Source: Ignavibacteriales bacterium
GTDB lineage: Bacteria > Bacteroidota > Ignavibacteria > T3Sed10-11
Length of the DNA: 5,530 nucleotides
Direction: 5' to 3'
Assembly: GCA_003560935.1 (NCBI GenBank)
Contig: PWJF01000316.1
Location: 1-5,530, forward strand
Each line of letters starts with the position of its first letter. Position 1 is the stretch's first letter. The position numbers and the translations under genes are program-made. Below are positions 1 through 5,530 of the stretch, one piece after another. The notes below the pieces were generated by a model. It did not search any database. It worked only from the letters and a program-made list of their open reading frames with translations, and was not told where the DNA came from.

Positions 1-1722
<1,722 letters not shown>

Positions 1723-1730
<8 letters not shown>

Positions 1731-2853
1731 GTGCAACGCTTCCCTCGCTGACAATGAACTGAATGTGTCCATTCAATGATGTATAGTGTGTTTCACCGAT
1801 CGCTTCATCTGCCGATGTGACAAATGTTTGTCCCATCCCTGTTGTTAGATCAAGAACCTGTCGCGACCGTTCACGATCGAGTTCGCCAAAAAGATCGTCG
1901 AGCAAAATCAGCGGTTGTTCGTTCCGTTTTGAAAGCAGATACTGAGACTCTGATATTTTCAGTGCCACGAGAAACGATTTTTGCTGACCCTGCGAAGCGT
2001 ATTTTCGAACCTCCATATCGTTAATCAATAACACCAACTCATCACGGTGCGGACCAAACACGGTCGTTCCGTATCTAACTTCATTCTCAAACGAGTTACG
2101 AAATACCTCGTACGCCCGTTCACGCTGTTGATCTTTACCTAATTCACCATCAACAGGTATTGCCGCATCATATTTCAGCGCAGGTATTTCATTCCCTTCA
2201 ACAATTTTACTATAATTGTCACGTAAATAAACATCCAGCTCTGAAATAAAATTTTTTCGAAAGGACGTTATCCCGACAGCATAATCCAGAAACGGTTCAT
2301 CCCACGGTGCGAGTAAATCTCTGACCCTCTGACCTCTTCCCCGCGATTCATTCAGTATTGTGTTGCGTTGACGCAATATACGGCGGTACTCCGTCAGCAT
2401 TTCAAAATAGCTTGAATGCGACTGCGAAAGAACGAGATCCATGAACCGCCTCCTCTCAACCGGACCACCGTTTGTTATACTGTGTTGTTCGGGACAGAGA
2501 ATAACAACAGGAAATTTACCGACAAGAGCAGATATCCTTTCTTCCTCCTTCTTATTGATCCGAACCTCTTTTTTTCGCGAGTCTTCTGTGTATTGTATTC
2601 CTACACTGTATCCTACACCTCGGTCTGATTTGAATAAACCATGAATGACAAACCCTGCGTCTCCACGCCGTACGAGATTATTATCGGGGGATGAAAAAAA
2701 ACTTTTCCCTATAGAAAGATATGCAATCGCTTCAAGTATGTTGGTTTTTCCCTGACCGTTTTTCCCGACGAAAAGATTTACCGTCGGCGAACAAATAATA
2801 TCGGAGCTGCCGTGATTTCTAAAACTGAGCAGATTCAACTTCTCTAACTTCAT
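1723..2853 (-). CDS. recF: DNA replication and repair protein RecF
   Basis: RecF is an SMC/ABC-type ATPase that binds single/double-strand junctions and, with RecO and RecR, loads RecA at gaps and stalled forks. The 376-residue product is of normal family length and complete. Motifs in order are Walker A GKNGQGKT (30-37), the block PEQHSITNGGPVERRRFMDL (121-140), GPHRDEL (267-273), the ABC signature SQGQQKS (287-293), Walker B LILLDD (315-320), and the D-loop GELD (323-326). All catalytic elements are intact. The start ATG at 2853 follows the dnaN stop by only 7 nt and opens with MKLEKLNLLSFRNH, the usual RecF beginning. No Shine-Dalgarno is visible in the AT-rich stretch before it, so translation is probably coupled to dnaN. 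Its last codons overlap the start of dciA by 8 nt. Confidence 0.98.
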
Positions 2854-2860
2854 GTGTGTA

Positions 2861-3973
2861 TTAATTATTTAATCGCAAGGGCATCGTAAGCATTAAAATT
2901 GCGTTATCTTCCGGTTGCTCTTCGGGTTCGATAATACCCGCTTTTGTCGGGCCGCCGAATCGAAAGCGGATATTATCATTGTCAATATGCGTAAGAACAT
3001 CATTAATATAATTCGCATTGAATCCTATATCGAGTCCTTCGTTTGTATAGGAACACGCAATATTTTCTTTTGCCTGACTTCCCTGATCAACATCTTCTGC
3101 AGATACCGTAAGATTGTTCTCCCTGACTGCGAAACGTATTTGATGCGTTGTTGTATTTGCATATAGAGAAACCCGTCGCAATGCATGCAGCAACTGCTCT
3201 CGTGAAATCACCATTTCGTAATTGTTTTCTTTCGGTATGACACTTTCAAAGTTAGGATATGTTTCGTCGATTACACGCGATGCAAGCACCGACGATCCGG
3301 AGGTGAAACGTATATACGATTCGCTCATTGATATTTGTATCTCACCCGATTCTGTCAATTTTAACAGCGCAGCAAGTGCTTTTGCCGGAATAATAACATC
3401 GGTATTTAACGGAGAGGTAAATGAAGAACGTTCGAACTTTACAAGCCGATGACCGTCTGTTGAAACCGCAGTTAATGAGTCCTCACGGAACCTGAATAGC
3501 ACCCCCATAAGCGATGGACGAAGCTCATCCTTACTAACGGCGAACATTGTTTTTTGAATAGCATCTCTTAATATACTCCCATCCAGTGCCAATTTTTTAC
3601 TCTCTGATATCTCGGGGTACTTAGGAAACTCTTCGCTTGCAACACCGGTTATGTTATATTCACCGGTTTCTGTTATCATCATAATTTTATTTGATTCTAT
3701 ATCCGCGTGAAATACAAGAGATGTGTCCGGTAATGCCCGTACAGTATCCATAAGGCGTTTTGCAGGTACCGTTATAGATCCATCCTCCGAACCACTCACT
3801 TCAATCGATACCGATGAATACAACTCGAGATCCGTTGCAGAAAGTTTTAACTCTTTACCTATAAGTTCAAAGAGTATATTTTCAAGAATTGGCATCGATG
3901 ATTTAGCCGGAACAACACCTATAATTTTGCTTAATGCTTTAAGCAAATCACCGCTTACGACTGTAAATTTCAT
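2861..3973 (-). CDS. dnaN: DNA polymerase III beta subunit (sliding clamp)
   Basis: DnaN forms a homodimeric ring around DNA that tethers the replicative polymerase and serves as docking platform for MutS, ligase, DnaA-regulating factors and others. The 370-residue product is complete and of standard length (about 366-378). It begins MKFTVVSGDLLKAL and shows SATDLE (45-50) in domain 1, the ligand-cleft motif STDGHRL (171-177) in domain 2, and the C-terminal LTMPLRL (362-368), equivalent to the MPMRL that closes the peptide-binding pocket in E. coli. The three clamp domains run at roughly 1-125, 130-250 and 253-370. The ATG at 3973 has a clear CGGAGG at 3985-3990, 11 nt upstream. Two sigma70-like promoters lie upstream in the dnaA-dnaN gap, so this is probably the first gene of a dnaN-recF-dciA-gyrB operon. 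Confidence 0.98.
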   Translation of the reverse strand: MKFTVVSGDLLKALSKIIGVVPAKSSMPILENILFELIGKELKLSATDLELYSSVSIEVSGSEDGSITVPAKRLMDTVRALPDTSLVFHADIESNKIMMITETGEYNITGVASEEFPKYPEISESKKLALDGSILRDAIQKTMFAVSKDELRPSLMGVLFRFREDSLTAVSTDGHRLVKFERSSFTSPLNTDVIIPAKALAALLKLTESGEIQISMSESYIRFTSGSSVLASRVIDETYPNFESVIPKENNYEMVISREQLLHALRRVSLYANTTTHQIRFAVRENNLTVSAEDVDQGSQAKENIACSYTNEGLDIGFNANYINDVLTHIDNDNIRFRFGGPTKAGIIEPEEQPEDNAILMLTMPLRLNN

Positions 3974-3984
3974 TATATGCTATG

Positions 3985-3990
3985 CCTCCG
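3985..3990 (-). promoter_or_regulatory. Shine-Dalgarno of dnaN
   Basis: CGGAGG on the minus strand, separated from the dnaN ATG by 11 nt, slightly longer than optimal. It is the only strong ribosome-binding site in the window; recF has none, and dciA and gyrB have only weak purine runs. It supports the 3973 start and suggests this organism uses Shine-Dalgarno pairing, unlike most Bacteroidia and Flavobacteriia. Confidence 0.75.
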
Positions 3991-4039
3991 GAAAATTTAA
4001 TGTTATTAGTTTCCGTTTTTATGAATCTTGCAATCTTTA

Positions 4040-4068
4040 AATATACTAATTTTCGAGCAAATTAACAA
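4040..4068 (-). promoter_or_regulatory. Putative sigma70-type promoter P1 of dnaN (proximal)
   Basis: On the minus strand, TTGTTA (4063-4068) and TATATT (4040-4045) are separated by exactly 17 bp: 4/6 and 5/6 matches to TTGACA and TATAAT. Predicted transcription would start near 4033, giving a leader of about 60 nt that includes the CGGAGG site. In DNA this AT-rich such matches arise by chance, so the call is moderate. Confidence 0.4.
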
Positions 4069-4073
4069 CACTA

Positions 4074-4102
4074 AATATATATCATAACTCTAATAATTTC
4101 AA
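4074..4102 (-). promoter_or_regulatory. Putative sigma70-type promoter P2 of dnaN (distal)
   Basis: On the minus strand, TTGAAA (4097-4102) and TATATT (4074-4079) are separated by exactly 17 bp: 5/6 matches in both hexamers, the better of the two candidates. Predicted start near 4067, inside the -35 element of the proximal promoter, so firing from one could interfere with the other. An 18-bp near-palindrome lies directly upstream at 4110-4127. Confidence 0.45.
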
Positions 4103-4109
4103 ACACATA

Positions 4110-4127
4110 GGTATTAATATTTATACC
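4110..4127. repeat. 18-bp near-perfect palindrome upstream of the dnaN promoters
   Basis: GGTATTAATATTTATACC: the two 9-base halves match as an inverted repeat at 8 of 9 positions, with GG and CC ends in otherwise AT-only surroundings. It ends 7 bp upstream of the distal -35 hexamer, a typical place for a dimeric regulator. No regulator family can be named from this sequence. Confidence 0.4.
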
Positions 4128-4140
4128 CTTATTTTCGCTC

Positions 4141-4265
4141 GATCCTATAGTAATATAATTTCTGAATATTGTATATATAATTACGAAAATATAAATAATT
4201 TTTATCAACCCGACTTATATATAATTATTAATATATATCTAATTAAAAAACTTCTTATTATATAA
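4141..4265. other. Candidate DNA unwinding element
   Basis: The bases 4141-4260 contain 18 G/C out of 120 (15%), and the stretch 4216-4265 is almost pure A/T. It includes an exact 12-bp direct repeat TATATATAATTA at 4172-4183 and 4216-4227 and a CTTAT-TAT-ATAAG inverted repeat at 4254-4266. It abuts the DnaA-box-like sites that begin at 4268. I could not identify a convincing series of DnaA-trio triplets, so the exact melting site is uncertain. Confidence 0.45.
4172..4227. repeat. 12-bp direct repeat in AT-rich DNA
   Basis: TATATATAATTA occurs exactly at 4172-4183 and 4216-4227, 44 bp apart. The low-complexity composition makes chance recurrence plausible, but it falls in the presumed unwinding region. 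Confidence 0.35.
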
Positions 4266-4267
4266 GG

Positions 4268-4284
4268 TGTTGATATGTTAATAA
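4268..4284 (-). promoter_or_regulatory. Pair of abutting DnaA-box-like nonamers
   Basis: Minus-strand TTATTAACA (4276-4284) is followed by ATATCAACA (4268-4276), sharing one base. The first differs from the E. coli consensus TTATNCACA at only one position (C6 to A); the second has one more change. They sit at the edge of the most AT-rich stretch, as a first DnaA-binding site beside an unwinding element would. Confidence 0.5.
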
Positions 4285-4336
4285 TTTAAATAATATTGTA
4301 TTATGATTGATAGTGAATGAAAAGTATTATATTTTT

Positions 4337-4345
4337 TGTTGATAA
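4337..4345 (-). promoter_or_regulatory. DnaA-box-like nonamer TTATCAACA
   Basis: Minus-strand TTATCAACA, one change (C6 to A) from the E. coli R-box TTATCCACA. It has the same orientation as the sites at 4276-4284 and 4379-4387 and lies 42 bp from the latter, four helical turns. Confidence 0.55.
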
Positions 4346-4378
4346 AATGTTATTGAAAAGTTTATTATGACATAAAAG

Positions 4379-4387
4379 TGTTAATAA
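4379..4387 (-). promoter_or_regulatory. DnaA-box-like nonamer TTATTAACA
   Basis: Minus-strand TTATTAACA, identical to the site at 4276-4284 and matching TTATNCACA except for A at position 6. It belongs to the same oriented cluster. Confidence 0.5.
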
Positions 4388-4412
4388 TATTTTTACTTAT
4401 ATAAAATTTCGT

Positions 4413-4433
4413 TGTGAATTAAAATTTTTCACA
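4413..4433. promoter_or_regulatory. Inverted pair of TTCACA-ending DnaA-box-like sites
   Basis: Minus-strand TAATTCACA (4413-4421) and plus-strand TTTTTCACA (4425-4433) each miss TTATNCACA at one position (position 2 and position 3). They face each other as TGTGAA - 9 bp - TTCACA. This may be a head-to-head DnaA-box pair or the operator of another dimeric protein. Confidence 0.4.
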
Positions 4434-4446
4434 TAAAACAAACATC

Positions 4447-4478
4447 TTATTAACGATTACATAAACATATTATAAACA
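4447..4478 (+). promoter_or_regulatory. Plus-strand DnaA-box-like sites TTATTAACG and TTATAAACA
   Basis: TTATAAACA at 4470-4478 fits TTATNAACA exactly; TTATTAACG at 4447-4455 differs from it at the last base. The octamer ATAAACAT occurs at 4461-4468 and 4472-4479, one helical turn apart. Orientation is opposite to the 4276-4387 group, giving the cluster a convergent layout. Confidence 0.4.
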
Positions 4479-4483
4479 TTCTT

Positions 4484-4497
4484 AGTATGGACATACT
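4484..4497. repeat. 14-bp palindrome AGTATG-GA-CATACT
   Basis: Perfect 6-bp inverted arms around a 2-base centre, located 60 bp downstream of the dnaA stop at the right edge of the DnaA-box cluster. No T-run follows on either strand, so it is not a rho-independent terminator. It looks like a site for a dimeric DNA-binding protein, identity unknown. Confidence 0.4.
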
Positions 4498-4557
4498 GAT
4501 GTGTTTTAACAAGATAGAACGATTATTATCTTCAAAAATTAAAAAATTTAAATGTTA

Positions 4558-5530
4558 TTATCTACCGGAAGAGATTTCGATCTTTCTTTTAACCTGAGCA
4601 ATGGTATCCCTGAAGCGTTGATTAATCTTCATCTGTTCCTCAACGGTCTGGCATGAATGAATGACTGTGCTGTGATCACGACCGCCGAAATGTAAACCTA
4701 TTGTTTTAAGAGATGAATTGGTCAACTCCTTTACAAGATACATGGCGATTTGGCGTGCGTTAACTACCTCTTGTTTTCTTGTCTTTGCCCGGATAAGATC
4801 ATCGGGTACATTAAAGTAGTCACAGACAATACGTTGAATATCCTCTATACCTATCGGTGATTTGATGTCACTGACAACAACCTGCAACACTTCACGAGCG
4901 AGATCTACATTTATTTCTTTGCTTTCGAGAGAAGCTTTTGCAAGAAGACTAATCAAACATCCCTCAAGCTCACGAATGTTTGATGTCACGTTAACGGCGA
5001 TAAAGTCGATAACATCTTGTGGTATATCTATACCGTCGTCAACGCTTTTCTTTCGTAGAATAGCAATTCTTGTTTCAAGGTCCGGTGCTTGAATATCTGC
5101 CGTTAATCCCCATTGAAAACGTGAAATTAGACGCTCATCCAGGCCGCGGAGCTCCTTCGGCGGACGATCTATGGACAGAACAATCTGTTTGCCCATCTGA
5201 TGGAGCGTGTTGAACGTGTGGAAGAAATTATCCTGTGTTTTTTCTTTTCCGCTGAAGAATTGTATATCGTCTACAATAAGGAGGTCCATGCTTCGATAGT
5301 AAGCGCTGAAATCGCTGACCCGATCGCTTTGAATAGCATCGACAAAGTCAATGGTGAATTTCTCACTGCTCACATAGCAAACACGTATTTGCTGGTGCAA
5401 CTCAAGCGCTTGATTGCCCAGCGCCTGGACGAGATGTGTTTTTCCGAGTCCGACGCCGCCGTATACAACAAGCGGATTGAATGAAGTTCCTCCCGGATTA
5501 TTAGCGACGGCGAGAGCTGCGGCTCGCGCA
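4558..5530 (-). CDS. dnaA: Chromosomal replication initiator DnaA, C-terminal 323 residues (5' end beyond window)
   Basis: DnaA is the AAA+ initiator that binds origin boxes and, as an ATP filament, opens the duplex and recruits helicase. The frame is open from the window edge (first full codon ends at 5529) to TAA at 4558. In visible numbering: Walker A GGVGLGKT (24-31; 5437-5460), Walker B DLLIVDD (82-88), sensor 1 region IVLSIDRPP, box VII DERLISRFQWG (131-141, with the arginine finger), sensor 2 NIRELEGCL (184-192), and the domain IV DNA-binding helix-turn-helix ending in GGRDHSTV (282-289). DnaA is usually 440-480 residues, so roughly 120-155 residues (domains I, II and the beginning of III) are missing. 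A TTG at 5400 could be misread as a start, but the Walker A motif lies upstream of it. Compared with E. coli, the base-contacting P423 and T435 are Lys and Ser here, while R399, D433 and H434 are kept. Confidence 0.98.
   Translation of the reverse strand, partial: ARAAALAVANNPGGTSFNPLVVYGGVGLGKTHLVQALGNQALELHQQIRVCYVSSEKFTIDFVDAIQSDRVSDFSAYYRSMDLLIVDDIQFFSGKEKTQDNFFHTFNTLHQMGKQIVLSIDRPPKELRGLDERLISRFQWGLTADIQAPDLETRIAILRKKSVDDGIDIPQDVIDFIAVNVTSNIRELEGCLISLLAKASLESKEINVDLAREVLQVVVSDIKSPIGIEDIQRIVCDYFNVPDDLIRAKTRKQEVVNARQIAMYLVKELTNSSLKTIGLHFGGRDHSTVIHSCQTVEEQMKINQRFRDTIAQVKRKIEISSGR

Larger units (their letters stand above)
3974..4557. other. Candidate chromosomal replication origin (dnaA-dnaN intergenic region)
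   Basis: This 584-bp gap has no open frame that resembles a protein and contains only 99 G/C in the 540 bases 4021-4560 (about 18%), far below the flanking genes. In many bacteria, including Bacillus, oriC elements lie beside dnaA, commonly with the unwinding region in the dnaA-dnaN gap. The right half (4202-4478) holds a cluster of DnaA-box-like nonamers, the middle-left part (about 4141-4265) is the most AT-rich, and the left end carries dnaN promoters. Other origin parts could lie upstream of dnaA, outside the window. Origin function is inferred from position, composition and motifs. Confidence 0.7.

Noticed and set aside
3723..4040. 105-codon plus-strand open frame crossing the dnaN start
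   Set aside because: Mostly the shadow of dnaN; the remainder runs into the promoter region, with no family resemblance.
4290..4304. ATAATA-TTG-TATTAT inverted repeat
   Set aside because: Pure A/T arms in DNA of about 82% A/T; expected by chance. The similar TTATG-A-CATAA at 4365-4375 was set aside for the same reason.
4511..4532. AAGATA-N10-TATCTT hairpin downstream of dnaA as a terminator
   Set aside because: Stem of only 6 AT-rich pairs with a 10-nt loop and no U-run after it on the dnaA strand; too weak for a rho-independent terminator.
4558..5400. TTG at 5400 as the start of a short DnaA-like protein
   Set aside because: The reading frame continues upstream to the window edge and encodes the essential Walker A motif, so the gene simply extends beyond the window.

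Overview
This window is the classic replication-initiation neighbourhood of a bacterial chromosome. All genes are on the minus strand, so they read from right to left in the order dnaA (5' part off the window) - about 580 bp of very AT-rich DNA - dnaN - recF - DUF721/dciA - gyrB (3' part off the window). No mobile element, tRNA, rRNA, CRISPR array or foreign-looking gene is visible, and I do not see a new multi-gene system. The most interesting content is in the non-coding DNA between dnaA and dnaN.

Organism: probably a free-living bacterium whose genes are moderately GC-balanced. Protein details, such as the GyrB stretch around '[18 protein letters not shown]' and the DnaA signature 'SLKTIGLHFGGRDHSTV', look most like the Bacteroidota / Chlorobiota / Ignavibacteriota side of the tree. 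dnaN is preceded by a good Shine-Dalgarno (CGGAGG), which is unusual for mainstream Bacteroidia or Flavobacteriia and fits a Chlorobiota/Ignavibacteriota/Kapabacteria-like lineage better. This placement comes from memory of family sequences and is tentative.

Layout: 4558-5530 is the AAA+ and DNA-binding part of DnaA, the initiator. 3974-4557 is non-coding, about 18% GC over 4021-4560, and is the best oriC candidate. It holds a cluster of nine-base DnaA-box-like sites, mostly of the variant form TTATNAACA, a very AT-rich unwinding candidate, several short palindromes, and two tandem sigma70-type promoters pointing at dnaN. 2861-3973 is the complete beta sliding clamp. 1723-2853 is the complete RecF. 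1440-1730 is a 96-residue DUF721 (DciA-type) protein overlapping recF by 8 nt. 1-1413 is the ATPase, transducer and start of the TOPRIM domain of GyrB, with an unusual lysine-rich N-terminal extension.

How they work together: DnaA melts the origin, DciA-family proteins help place the replicative helicase, the beta clamp tethers polymerase, RecF helps rescue gapped or stalled forks, and gyrase removes the positive supercoils ahead of the fork. The spacings (7 nt, an 8-nt overlap, 26 nt) make dnaN-recF-dciA-gyrB a likely single operon, read in the same direction as a fork leaving the candidate origin leftwards.
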